From assembly GCF_040024445.1 (NCBI RefSeq), contig NZ_CP157276.1, positions 3,224,001-3,288,000 on the forward strand: DNA of 64,000 bases, read 5' to 3'. Numbering within the stretch: the stretch's first letter is position 1; every line of letters begins with the position of its first letter. This document shows positions 52,389 to 60,287 of this stretch, piece after piece. This DNA comes from Prescottella soli. Its GTDB lineage: Bacteria; Actinomycetota; Actinomycetes; Mycobacteriales; Mycobacteriaceae. Made by a program: the position numbers and the translations under genes. The notes beneath the pieces were generated by a model, which was given only the letters and a program-made list of their open reading frames with translations, searched no databases and was not told where the DNA came from.

Positions 52389-53240
52389 ATGTCACCAGCG
52401 AACGAGACCAGGCCGGTGATCGTGGGCGTCGACGGATCCGACGCCGCAATCCACGCGGTCAAGTGGGCCGCCGTCGAGGCACACGCACGCAAGGTGCCAC
52501 TCAAGCTGGTGCACGTCATCGACACCGAAAACGACTTCCCGTTCGTCGCCGACGACCTCGAAGAAGAAGAGGCGTTCGGGCGCAGCTCGCTGAAAGCGGG
52601 CCGGGAAGCGGCCACCGTCGAGGACTACACCGTCGACGTCGAGGTCGAACTCCTCCGCGGCCGCGTCAACCGGGCGTTCGTCGACCTGTCCGAACACGCG
52701 AGCCTGCTGGTGGTCGGCTCGGTCGGCACCGGATTCTTCGCCCGCATGGTGCTCGGCTCCACGGCGCTGTCGCTCGCACACCACGCCAAGTGCACGGTCG
52801 CGGTGGTCCGCGGCGCCGACGGCAGCCCCGAGCCGCCCACCAGGGGCGCGATCATCGCCGGGGTCGACCACTCCGACAGCGCCGACATCGTCGTCGGGAC
52901 CGCGATGCAGGAGGCGTCCATCCGGCACACCGAGATGATGGCAATCCACGCGCGCCGCCGCCGCGGCAGCAAGGAGGCCGACGAGGAGGCGCGCGGCCGG
53001 ATCGACCGCCTGATCGCGACGTGGGGTGCGAAGTTCCCGTCCGTGCAGGTGGAGACCGTCATCGCCGAGGCCGGCCCGACGAAACATTTGGTGTCGCTCA
53101 GCGCCACCGCGCGGTCGATCGTGGTCGGCACCCGCGGCCTCGGCGGGTTCGAGGCCGCGGTGCTCGGCTCCACCAGCCAGTCGCTGCTCTACCACGCACA
53201 GTGCCCGGTGATCATCGCCCGATCCCGCGTCACGCCCTGA
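52389..53240 (+). CDS. Universal stress protein (two UspA domains)
   Basis: 283 residues from ATG 52389 (GGAG upstream). Two UspA domains: PVIVGVDGSDAAIHAVKWAAVEA with ATP-binding GSVGTGFFARMVLGSTALSLAHHAKCTVAVV, and GAIIAGVDHSDSADIV with GTRGLGGFEAAVLGSTSQSLLYHAQCPVIIAR. The G-2x-G-9x-G(S/T) motif is present in both, so ATP binding is expected. Tandem Usp proteins help in hypoxia or stress survival. Starts 114 bp after the acyltransferase. Confidence 0.93.
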   Translation: MSPANETRPVIVGVDGSDAAIHAVKWAAVEAHARKVPLKLVHVIDTENDFPFVADDLEEEEAFGRSSLKAGREAATVEDYTVDVEVELLRGRVNRAFVDLSEHASLLVVGSVGTGFFARMVLGSTALSLAHHAKCTVAVVRGADGSPEPPTRGAIIAGVDHSDSADIVVGTAMQEASIRHTEMMAIHARRRRGSKEADEEARGRIDRLIATWGAKFPSVQVETVIAEAGPTKHLVSLSATARSIVVGTRGLGGFEAAVLGSTSQSLLYHAQCPVIIARSRVTP

Positions 53241-53256
53241 CCGTGCGGGAACTGTC

Positions 53257-53772
53257 GTGGACCGTGGTGGGCACCGACTCGACGCGCTCGACGTCGACCT
53301 GATCGGCCGGCTGCGCGCCGAACCGCGGATCGGGATGCTCGAGCTGTCGCGTCGGGCCGGCGTCGCGCGGGCCACGGTGCAGGCCCGGCTGCGCCGACTC
53401 GAGGACGCCGGCATCGTCACCGGATACGGACCCGAAATCGATTTGCGCACAGCCGGATACCCGGTACAGGCGTTCGTGACGCTGGAGATCGCGCAGGGTT
53501 CGCTGGGGCAGCTGACGAAGGAACTCGAGGAGTTCCCGGAGGTGGTGCAGGCGTGGGCGACCACCGGCGCCGGCGACGTCCTCTGCCGGGTGGCGGCCGC
53601 ATCCCACGACGACCTGCAGGCGCTGCTGATCGAACTGCACCACTCGTCGACGGTCGCGCGGTCGGTTTCGGTGGTGGTGCTGTCCGAAATCGTGCCATTC
53701 CGGACACTGCCGCTGATCGCGAAAACTGTTCGCCCGCAGGATCACGACAATTCACCCAGGCGTGGCACGTGA
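53257..53772 (+). CDS. Lrp/AsnC-family transcriptional regulator
   Basis: 171 residues from a GTG at 53257, 16 bp after the stress protein. HTH: LDALDVDLIGRLRAEPRIGMLELSRRAGVARATVQARLRRLEDAGIVTGYGPEID. The RAM/ligand domain follows: YPVQAFVTLEIAQGSLGQLTKELEEFPEVVQAWATTGAGDVLCRVAAASHDDLQALLIEL. AsnC regulators next to hpd control tyrosine degradation in actinobacteria, but here hpd is 5.7 kb away. It overlaps the deacetylase gene by 4 bases (GTGA). Confidence 0.9.
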   Translation: MDRGGHRLDALDVDLIGRLRAEPRIGMLELSRRAGVARATVQARLRRLEDAGIVTGYGPEIDLRTAGYPVQAFVTLEIAQGSLGQLTKELEEFPEVVQAWATTGAGDVLCRVAAASHDDLQALLIELHHSSTVARSVSVVVLSEIVPFRTLPLIAKTVRPQDHDNSPRRGT

Positions 53773-54608
53773 CCGAGCAGCGCCGACAGCCGGACCCTAC
53801 ACTTCGCCGCGTGGACAGACGAACGTTTCTTGCGATGTTGGCGGCGGGCGCCTTATCGCTGACCGCGGGTTGCACCATCGACGGATCCGCCACGCCACAA
53901 TCGGCACCGGCTGCGGCCGCACCGCCGCCGCAGCCGCAGAAGCCGCTGCTGCCCGGCCCGCCGCCGCCGTCGTCGCGCGTCCCCGTCCCTCCCGGCCCCC
54001 TCACCGCCATTCCCGGTCCGGGCAACAACCTCGCGCTCACGGTCGACGACGGCACCGACCCCAACGTCGTCGCCGCCTACATCCAGTTCGCGAAGGACAC
54101 CGGCGCCCGGTTCACGTTCTTCGTCACCGCCGTCTACGACTCGTGGACCATGCACAAGGACGCGCTGCGCCCGCTCGTCGACAGCGGCCAGATCCAGCTC
54201 GGCAACCACACGTGGGACCACCCCGACCTGACGAAGCTGTCGACCGCCGCCGCGGCGTCCCAGTTCGACAGCACCAAGACGTTCCTGCGCAACACCTTCG
54301 GTGTCGACGGCACCCCCTTCTTCCGGCCGCCGTACGGCTATCGGAACGCGACGGTCGACAGGATCGCCGCCGACCACGGCTACACGGTGCCGACCCTGTG
54401 GGCGGGCTCGCTGTCCGACTCGGGGGTGATCACCGAGCAGTACCTGCTCGAGTGCGCGCGCAAGTACTTCGTCGCCCAGGCGATCGTGATCGGGCACGCC
54501 AACCATCCGCCCGTCACCCACGTCTACGGGCAGCTCGTCGACATCATCCGTGAACGGAACCTGTCGATGGTCACGCTCAGCGACGCGTTCCTTACTCCCC
54601 AGCACTGA
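53769..54608 (+). CDS. Polysaccharide deacetylase (NodB-like) lipoprotein
   Basis: 279 residues from the GTG overlapping the AsnC stop; GTG 53811 would leave a shorter leader. The leader has RRVDRRTFLAMLAAGALSLTAGC: a twin-arginine-like start and lipobox (LTAGC). A Pro-rich linker precedes the NodB domain: ALTVDDGTDPNVV (Asp pair), FTFFVTAVYDSW, QLGNHTWDHPDLTKLS (HxxxH metal site), FFRPPYGYRN, and VIGHANHPPVTHVYG. It would remove acetyl groups from cell-wall glycan or peptidoglycan outside the membrane. Confidence 0.88.
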   Translation: MTEQRRQPDPTLRRVDRRTFLAMLAAGALSLTAGCTIDGSATPQSAPAAAAPPPQPQKPLLPGPPPPSSRVPVPPGPLTAIPGPGNNLALTVDDGTDPNVVAAYIQFAKDTGARFTFFVTAVYDSWTMHKDALRPLVDSGQIQLGNHTWDHPDLTKLSTAAAASQFDSTKTFLRNTFGVDGTPFFRPPYGYRNATVDRIAADHGYTVPTLWAGSLSDSGVITEQYLLECARKYFVAQAIVIGHANHPPVTHVYGQLVDIIRERNLSMVTLSDAFLTPQH

Positions 54609-54680
54609 ACGGACCACCCGTTCCGGAGCCGCGTCGGCCGGACGCGCGCGCTGTCGGAGGGTGCTGGGAGGATCGGGGGC

Positions 54681-55184
54681 GTGGATGCCGTACACACCGT
54701 CGTCGAATCGCCCGTCGGGCCGCTGACGCTGGTCCGCAACCCGGACGGGCTGTGCGGGCTGTACATGAACGCGCAGCGTCACCTGCCCGACAGCGACCGG
54801 TTCGGCCCGCGCGTCGGCGAGGGATTCGACGCGGTGACCGCGCAGCTGGGCGAGTACTTCGCCGGCACGCGCACCGAGTTCACGGTGCCGCTCGCGCCGC
54901 GGGGCACCGAGTTCCAGCAGCGGGTGTGGGCGGCGCTGCGGACCATCCCGTACGGCGAGACCTGGACGTACCTGCAGCTCGCGGAGCATCTCGGCAACCC
55001 CGCCGCGATCCGCGCCGTGGCCGCGGCGAACGGGCGGAACCCGATCGGCATCATCGTCCCCTGCCACCGGGTCATCGGCAGCGACGGCTCGCTCACCGGC
55101 TACGCGGGCGGGCTCGAGCGCAAGCGGTTCCTGCTCGATCTGGAAAGCCCCGCCTCCGTGGGAATCCAGGATGGACTGTTCTGA
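54681..55184 (+). CDS. Methylated-DNA-[protein]-cysteine S-methyltransferase (Ogt type)
   Basis: 167 residues, GTG start. Acceptor cysteine Cys128 in GIIVPCHRVIGSDGSLTGYAGG, with the Arg-finger HTH in IPYGETWTYLQLAEHLGNPAAIRAVAAANGRNP. It removes O6-alkyl groups from guanine in a single-turnover reaction. First gene of the alkylation-repair operon; its end is overlapped by the open frame upstream of the sigma factor start. Confidence 0.93.
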   Translation: MDAVHTVVESPVGPLTLVRNPDGLCGLYMNAQRHLPDSDRFGPRVGEGFDAVTAQLGEYFAGTRTEFTVPLAPRGTEFQQRVWAALRTIPYGETWTYLQLAEHLGNPAAIRAVAAANGRNPIGIIVPCHRVIGSDGSLTGYAGGLERKRFLLDLESPASVGIQDGLF

Positions 55185-55230
55185 CGCGGGTCGAACCTCA
55201 CGTTCCGGCGCCCCGGAGCGTCTACCCGGT

Positions 55231-55737
55231 GTGGGACTGAAACCGTTCGAGAAGATCGTCACCGAGCACGGGCCGGTGGTGCTGCGGGTGTGCCGCGCGC
55301 TGCTCGGTCCCGTCGACGCCGACGACGCCTGGTCCGAGACGTTCCTGGCGGCGCTGCGGGCCTATCCCGACCTGGCGCCGGGCGCCAACGTCGAGGCGTG
55401 GCTGGTGACCATCGCGCACCGCAAGGCCGTCGACGTCCACCGCGTCCGGCAGCGGACGCCGATCCCGACGGACGACCTGCCCGACCGGGCGTCGCCGCGG
55501 GATCTGCCCGGCACGTTCGACCACGAACTGTGGGACGCGCTGGCCGAGCTGCCGTTCACGCAGCGGGCCGCCGTCGTCTACCACCACCTGGCCGGCCTGC
55601 CGTACGCGGAGGTCTCGGCGATCCTCGGCAACAGCACCGTCGCGGCCCGCCGCGCCGCCGCCGACGGCATCGCCCGCCTGCGGCGCACCTACCCGGCCGA
55701 CACCGAACCATTCGCACAGGAAGGAGCCGTCCGATGA
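55231..55737 (+). CDS. ECF-type RNA polymerase sigma factor in the alkylation-repair operon
   Basis: 168 residues from GTG 55231 (an ATG at 55171 in frame would overlap the methyltransferase gene). Region 2: PFEKIVTEHGPVVLRVCRALLGPVDADDAWSETFLAALRAYPDLAPGANVEAWLVTIAHRKAVDVHR. Region 4: LWDALAELPFTQRAAVVYHHLAGLPYAEVSAILGNSTVAARRAAADGIARLRRTY. No anti-sigma gene is adjacent. Its place between two methyltransferases suggests it directs or tunes the adaptive response. It overlaps the next gene by 4 bases. Confidence 0.88.
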   Translation: MGLKPFEKIVTEHGPVVLRVCRALLGPVDADDAWSETFLAALRAYPDLAPGANVEAWLVTIAHRKAVDVHRVRQRTPIPTDDLPDRASPRDLPGTFDHELWDALAELPFTQRAAVVYHHLAGLPYAEVSAILGNSTVAARRAAADGIARLRRTYPADTEPFAQEGAVR

Positions 55738-56321
55738 GCGTCATCCCCACCCCGAGCATCGATCCCTCGGATCTGAGCCGCCTGCACGCCCGCCTGGCCG
55801 CCGCCGCCAACCGCGACGGGCTCCTCGACATCGCCTACCGGTCCGTCGACACCCCCGTCGGCCGGCTGCTGCTCGCCGCCACCGACGCCGGACTGGTCCG
55901 GGTCGCCTACCCGCGCGAGGACCACGACGCGGTGCTCGCGACGCTGGCCGCGCAGGTGAGCCCGCGCATCCTCGAGGCCCCGGCCCGGCTGGACGTCGCG
56001 GCCCGCCAGCTCGACGAGTACTTCGCGCACCGGCGCACCCGCTTCGAGGTGCCCCTCGACCTGCGGCTGTCCAGCGGATTCCGCCGCACGGTCCTCACCC
56101 ACCTGCCCGACATCGCGTACGGCACCACCGCCAGCTACGCGCAGGTGGCCGAGGCGTCCGGCAGCCCCCGCGCGGTTCGGGCCGTCGGCACGGCCTGCGC
56201 CACCAACCCGCTGCCGCTGTTCGTGCCGTGCCACCGGGTGGTGCGCAGCGACGGCAGCATGGGCCAGTACGCGGGCGGCGCCGACACCAAGCGCGCGCTG
56301 CTGACGCTGGAGGCGGCATGA
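55734..56321 (+). CDS. Second methylated-DNA-[protein]-cysteine methyltransferase
   Basis: 195 residues. The acceptor Cys166 is in LFVPCHRVVRSDGSMGQYAGG. The N-terminal about 30 residues are an extra helical leader (LSRLHARLAAAANRDGL), and the HTH region is LPDIAYGTTASYAQVAEASGSPRAVRAVGTACATNPL. It is clearly different from the 54681 paralog. It overlaps both neighbours (ATGA on each side), so translation is coupled. Two alkyltransferases in one operon may have different substrate or DNA-context preferences. Confidence 0.93.
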   Translation: MSVIPTPSIDPSDLSRLHARLAAAANRDGLLDIAYRSVDTPVGRLLLAATDAGLVRVAYPREDHDAVLATLAAQVSPRILEAPARLDVAARQLDEYFAHRRTRFEVPLDLRLSSGFRRTVLTHLPDIAYGTTASYAQVAEASGSPRAVRAVGTACATNPLPLFVPCHRVVRSDGSMGQYAGGADTKRALLTLEAA

Positions 56322-57031
56322 GCACGCTCACCGAGCGCGTCGACGCGGTCGAGTGGCCGGCGCTGCTCGACGAACTCGACCGGTTCGGGGGCGCCCAGAG
56401 CGCGCGTCCGGTCCTCGAGCCCGACGAGTGCCGCGCCCTCGCCGACCTCTACGACCACGAGGGCCGGTTCCGGTCGACGGTCGACATGGCGCGCCACCGC
56501 TACGGCTCCGGCCGGTACCGATACTTCGCCTACCCGCTACCGGCGCCGATCGCCGAGATGCGGGCGCGGTTCTACGTGAAACTGCTGCCGGTGGCGCGCG
56601 AGTGGGCGTGGCGACTCGGCCGCCCGGCGCCGTGGCCCGACACCCTCGACGAGTGGCTCGCGATGTGCCACGAGGCGGGTCAGGTGCGGCCCACCCCGCT
56701 GATCCTGCGGTACGGGGCCGGCGACTGGAACGCACTGCATCGGGACCTGTACGGCGAGTTGATGTTTCCACTGCAGGTGGTCATCGGGCTCGACCAGCCC
56801 GGCGTCGACCACGAGGGCGGGGAGTTCCTGCTCGTCGAGCAACGGGCCCGGGCGCAGTCCCGCGGCACCGCGACCGTGCTGCGGCAGGGCCACGCCTTCG
56901 TCTTCACCACCAACGACCGACCGGTGCAGTCGGTGCGCGGGTGGTCCGCGGCGCCGATGCGGCACGGTGTCAGCACGGTGCGCAGCGGCACCCGGCGCAC
57001 CCTCGGCCTCGTCCTGCACGACGCGGAATGA
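56318..57031 (+). CDS. Uncharacterised 2OG-Fe(II) oxygenase in repair operon
   Basis: 237 residues. A facial triad can be assigned: His141 and Asp143 in ALHRDLYGELMFPLQVVIGLDQPG, and His216 in PMRHGVSTVRSG, with 2-oxoglutarate-binding Arg at 226/227 (RRTLGLVLHD). HEGGEFLLVEQRAR between them is typical of prolyl-hydroxylase-like 2OG oxygenases. The protein is not AlkB-like in sequence, yet sits in the same operon as alkB. Oxidative removal of a lesion, or modification of a repair protein, are possibilities. Coupled by overlap to the second methyltransferase. Confidence 0.8.
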   Translation: MSTLTERVDAVEWPALLDELDRFGGAQSARPVLEPDECRALADLYDHEGRFRSTVDMARHRYGSGRYRYFAYPLPAPIAEMRARFYVKLLPVAREWAWRLGRPAPWPDTLDEWLAMCHEAGQVRPTPLILRYGAGDWNALHRDLYGELMFPLQVVIGLDQPGVDHEGGEFLLVEQRARAQSRGTATVLRQGHAFVFTTNDRPVQSVRGWSAAPMRHGVSTVRSGTRRTLGLVLHDAE

Positions 57032-57038
57032 GCGAGGG

Positions 57039-57302
57039 ATGTACACACTGATCGGCCGGGACGGGAAACCGTACGAGAGCAACACTCCCGGCGCTCTCGG
57101 CGGTCACCGGCGCGGCCGCATCTACGGAACGCTCGACTGCCCCGGCGCCGCCCGCGCCATCGCCCGCGGCGGCTACGTGACCCAACGCGTCTTCTTCGCC
57201 GGCGAGGACACCGCGATCGCGGCCGGCTACCGGCCGTGCGCGGTCTGCCTGCGGGACAAGTACGACGCGTGGAAGGCCGTGTCGGGGAAGGGGAGTCGGT
57301 AG
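57039..57302 (+). CDS. Stand-alone Ada-type zinc-binding domain protein
   Basis: 87 residues. TLDCPGAARAIARGGYVTQRVFF, then TAIAAGYRPCAVCLRDKY has the Ada N-domain layout (first Cys region, R-VFFA-TA-AAGYRPC-xx-C). Cys34, Cys67 and Cys70 are present; the fourth ligand position, expected at residue 38, is Ala. In E. coli Ada the first Cys accepts methyl groups from phosphotriesters. There is no AraC HTH or methyltransferase half. The start lies 7 bp after the oxygenase stop; the next gene begins directly after its stop. Confidence 0.82.
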   Translation: MYTLIGRDGKPYESNTPGALGGHRRGRIYGTLDCPGAARAIARGGYVTQRVFFAGEDTAIAAGYRPCAVCLRDKYDAWKAVSGKGSR

Positions 57303-57968
57303 ATGTCGGCGCTCATCCCACGGCCCCGCCGCACGGTCGCCCCCGGTGCCGTACTGGTCCCCGACTGGCTCGATCTCGACGAGCAACGCCGACTCGTCGA
57401 CGCGTGCCGCGAGTGGGCGCGCGGACCGGTGCCGATGCGCGCCGCCCGACTGCCGACGGGACACTCGATGTCGGTGCAGACCGTCTGCCTCGGTTGGCAC
57501 TGGCAGCCGTACCGCTACAGCCGCATCGCCGACGACGCCGGCGGCGGTCGGGTGCTTCCCGTGCCGGAGTGGTTGGCGCAGTTGGGGAAACGGGCCGTCG
57601 CCGACGCCTACGGCGACCTCGACGCCGCCGCGTCGTACGAGCCCGACGCCGCGCTGATCAACTTCTACGACGACACCGCCCGCATGGGCATGCACCGCGA
57701 CCAGGAGGAGCGCGCGGACGCACCGGTCGTGTCGCTGAGCATCGGCGACACGTGCACGTTCCGTTTCGGCAACCCCGACACGCGCGGCAAGCCGTACACG
57801 GACGTCGAGCTCGAGTCGGGGGATCTGTTCGTCTTCGGCGGCCCGTCCCGATTCGCGTATCACGGTGTGCCCAAGGTCTTTCCGGGCAGCGCGGATCCGG
57901 AGTGCGGGCTGACGTCGGGGCGGCTCAACATCACGCTGCGTGTCACGGGCTTGGAGGACAATCGATGA
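57303..57968 (+). CDS. alkB: DNA oxidative demethylase AlkB
   Basis: 221 residues. Iron ligands His131 and Asp133 (MGMHRDQEE) and His187 (FAYHGVPK), with Arg207 and Arg213 in RLNITLRVTG for 2-oxoglutarate. NFYDDTARMGMHRDQ is diagnostic of bacterial AlkB. It oxidatively removes methyl groups from 1-methyladenine and 3-methylcytosine. Starts immediately after the Ada-like stop and overlaps alkA by 4 bases. Confidence 0.95.
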   Translation: MSALIPRPRRTVAPGAVLVPDWLDLDEQRRLVDACREWARGPVPMRAARLPTGHSMSVQTVCLGWHWQPYRYSRIADDAGGGRVLPVPEWLAQLGKRAVADAYGDLDAAASYEPDAALINFYDDTARMGMHRDQEERADAPVVSLSIGDTCTFRFGNPDTRGKPYTDVELESGDLFVFGGPSRFAYHGVPKVFPGSADPECGLTSGRLNITLRVTGLEDNR

Positions 57969-58831
57969 CCGGTGCCGCGCTCCACCTCCCGTTCCGCCCG
58001 CCGTTCACCACTGCACCCATGCTCGGTGCGCTGGCCGCGCACGCCGTCGACGGACTCGAGCGCCACGACCGTGACACCGGAACCCACACCCGCGTGGTCC
58101 CGGCCCCGCACGGGCCGTCGGTGGTGAGCGTGCGATTCGACGGCGCCGATCACGTGACGGCGTCGATCCGGACGTCCCACCCCGACGACGTCGCACACGT
58201 CGAAGCGGTGGTCCGCCGCTGGCTGGATCTCGACGCCGACACCGAGACCGTCGATGCCGCACTGTCGCGCCACACACTGCTGGCGCCGCACGTGGCAGCA
58301 AGACCCGGACTGCGGATCCTCGGCTCGGTCGACGGCTTCGAGACAGCCGTGCTGACGGTGCTCGGGCAGCAGGTGTCGCTGTCGGCAGCAAGAACATTCG
58401 GATCACGCTTCGTGACAGCGTTCGGTACCCCGACCGAGTTCGAAGGGTTCGTGAGCTTCCCCGAACCGGAGAAACTGGCCGCGCTCGACCCGCCCGTCAT
58501 CCAGAAGGCCGTCGGCCTCACCGGTGCCCGCGCCCGCACCGTGCGGGCGCTCGCGGAGGCGGCGGCGGACGGACTGCACCTCGGTCCCGACGCCGACCCG
58601 GTCGAGTTCCGCGCCCGCCTGCTCGACCTTCCCGGGATCGGCCCGTGGACCGCCGACTATCTCGCGGTGCGGGTGCTCGGCGACCGCGACGCCTACCCGT
58701 CGGGTGATCTGGTGCTGCGCCGGGCGCTGGGGGTGAAGACCGCGCGCGAGGCCGCCGCGGCATCGGAGCCGTGGCGGCCGTGGCGGGCGTACGCCCTGTT
58801 CCACCTGTGGGCAAGTCAGGCGTTCCTGTAG
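57965..58831 (+). CDS. alkA: DNA-3-methyladenine glycosylase II (AlkA)
   Basis: 288 residues. The N-terminal AlkA_N domain (LPFRPPFTTAPMLGALAAHAVDGLERHD) is followed by the HhH-GPD domain: VLTVLGQQVSLSAARTF, the hairpin LPGIGPWTA (222-230), and the catalytic Asp248 in DAYPSGDLVLRRALGV. It excises alkylated purines. Ada's own N-terminal parts are not fused here. The last 282 bp (58550-58831) recur at 62938-63219 behind the Cvn operon. Confidence 0.95.
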   Translation: MTGAALHLPFRPPFTTAPMLGALAAHAVDGLERHDRDTGTHTRVVPAPHGPSVVSVRFDGADHVTASIRTSHPDDVAHVEAVVRRWLDLDADTETVDAALSRHTLLAPHVAARPGLRILGSVDGFETAVLTVLGQQVSLSAARTFGSRFVTAFGTPTEFEGFVSFPEPEKLAALDPPVIQKAVGLTGARARTVRALAEAAADGLHLGPDADPVEFRARLLDLPGIGPWTADYLAVRVLGDRDAYPSGDLVLRRALGVKTAREAAAASEPWRPWRAYALFHLWASQAFL

Positions 58832-58842
58832 ATCACCCCTGC

Positions 58843-58856
58843 CCGGCGCGCGCCGG
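58843..58856. terminator. GC palindrome between convergent alkA and Cvn genes
   Basis: CCGGCGCGCGCCGG is a perfect 14-bp palindrome in the 52-bp gap between the alkA stop and the cvnD stop. It may serve as a weak two-way terminator; no T-run follows on either strand. Confidence 0.4.
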
Positions 58857-58883
58857 CACCGGTTCGGTGAGGGTCGAGTGGGT

Positions 58884-59465
58884 TCAGGCCACCGCGGTGC
58901 TGGCTTGGTAGATGAGGTGTTCGAGGAGCGTGATCAGTACGGACTTGCACGATTCGCGGTCACGCGCGTCGCAAAGCACGATGGGGGTTTTGGTGTCGAG
59001 GTCGAGTGCGTCGCGAACCTCGTCAATCGTGTAGGCCTGGGAGCTGTCAAAGCAGTTCACCGCGATCGCGAACGAGACTCCGCGCCGTTCGAAGTAGTCG
59101 ATGGCAGCGAACGAGTTCTCCAGCCGGCGGGTATCTGCGAGAACGACGGCGCCGAGGGCCCCACGCACCAGTTCGTCCCAAAGGAACCAGAATCGGTCCT
59201 GTCCAGGCGTGCCGAACAGGTACAGCACGAGGCTGTCATCGATGGTGATACGACCGAAGTCCAGGGCCACGGTGGTCGTGGTCTTACCTTCTACGCCCGA
59301 CAAATCGTCGATGCCGGTGGACAATTCGGAAATCGTCTCCTCGGTGCGTAGTGGTGCGATCTCGCTGACGGAGGACACCATCGTGGTCTTACCGACTCCG
59401 AATCCGCCGGCTACGAGGATCTTGACCGAAGCAGCCAGGTCGGCTGAGGACGCATTGTCATGCAT
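58884..59465 (-). CDS. CvnD-type small GTPase (conservon)
   Basis: 193 residues. Walker A GGFGVGKTT at about 20-28, DTRRL after the switch region, and GTPGQDRFWFLWDELVRGALG. The guanine-specificity motif appears as NCFD. These are the Ras-like conservon GTPases described in Streptomyces CvnD. It probably switches an output in the sensor pathway with the three genes upstream. It is the last gene of the operon. Confidence 0.9.
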   Translation of the reverse strand: MHDNASSADLAASVKILVAGGFGVGKTTMVSSVSEIAPLRTEETISELSTGIDDLSGVEGKTTTTVALDFGRITIDDSLVLYLFGTPGQDRFWFLWDELVRGALGAVVLADTRRLENSFAAIDYFERRGVSFAIAVNCFDSSQAYTIDEVRDALDLDTKTPIVLCDARDRESCKSVLITLLEHLIYQASTAVA

Positions 59466-59471
59466 GGTTGT

Positions 59472-59861
59472 CTACAGCTTTCGGATTCCATCGAGCACTG
59501 CTTGCAGAATTTTCACGTCGCCGATCCCGGCAATGTCGTTGTAGGAGTCAGCGCTGGCGGGAGCCCGGAAGTTCAGTACTCCCTCGGTGATGAGATCGCC
59601 GACCAGGATCTTGGTCACCGCCAGAGGCAGATTCAGGTGCGCCGAGACTTCGGCCACCGACTGCGCGAGACGGCACAGCTGGACGATCTCCGCGTACTCC
59701 GATTCGATGTGCCGCAGCCGCGGAGTGGGGGACACGGTCACGACGAGCGTGAGCATGTCGAGATCGTGTCCCGCGCCCATCGTGCGGCCCCGCGTGAGGG
59801 TGTACGGGCGGACCAGAGGTCCGGCCGCATCGTCGAACACCGGTTGACCAATACCTGTCAC
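59472..59861 (-). CDS. CvnC-type DUF742 protein
   Basis: 129 residues. GPLVRPYTLTRGRT is the DUF742 signature, followed by RHIESEYAEIVQLCRLAQSVAEVSAHLNLPLAVTKILVGDLITEGVLNFRAP with an HTH-like winged region. In conservons this protein links the roadblock protein to the GTPase. Spacing of 6 bp on each side shows one operon. Confidence 0.9.
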   Translation of the reverse strand: MTGIGQPVFDDAAGPLVRPYTLTRGRTMGAGHDLDMLTLVVTVSPTPRLRHIESEYAEIVQLCRLAQSVAEVSAHLNLPLAVTKILVGDLITEGVLNFRAPASADSYNDIAGIGDVKILQAVLDGIRKL

Positions 59862-59867
59862 GGCAGT

Positions 59868-60287
59868 CTATGCTCCACGCTCTGTCGCGCTGTGGCGCGG
59901 ATCGGTGGACAGATAGCTACCTACGCGCTGCACAGTCATATTCATTTCGTACGCGACCATACCCAGATTTGCGGTGTCGTTGGCCTGCAATGCGATACAT
60001 GCGTTGCGTCCGGCCGCCGTCACGAACAGCACCGCCTTCTCGAGTTCGATGACGGCCTGGCGAACGCTGCCGCCTTGGAAGCGATGTCCCGCGCTGCGTG
60101 CCAGCCCGTACAGAGTGGCCGACATGGCGCCGAAGTGCTCGGCGTCCTCACGGCTCATGGTCGTGGATCGGCCCAGCAGCAGCCCGTCGGTGGAAAGCAC
60201 GACTGCGTAGCGCACCCCGGCGAGACGATTGACCAGATCGTCGAGAAGCCAGTTCAGATCACCTGAGTTGGACGTCGTCACGTTCAC
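59868..60287 (-). CDS. CvnB-type roadblock/LC7 protein
   Basis: 139 residues from a GTG that overlaps the kinase stop (GTGA). LNWLLDDLVNRLAGVRYAVVLSTDGLLLGRS, GHRFQGGSVRQAVIELEKAVLFVTAAGRNACIALQA is the roadblock/LC7 fold, which regulates the GTPase partner. Standard second gene of a Cvn operon. Confidence 0.92.
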   Translation of the reverse strand: MNVTTSNSGDLNWLLDDLVNRLAGVRYAVVLSTDGLLLGRSTTMSREDAEHFGAMSATLYGLARSAGHRFQGGSVRQAVIELEKAVLFVTAAGRNACIALQANDTANLGMVAYEMNMTVQRVGSYLSTDPRHSATERGA

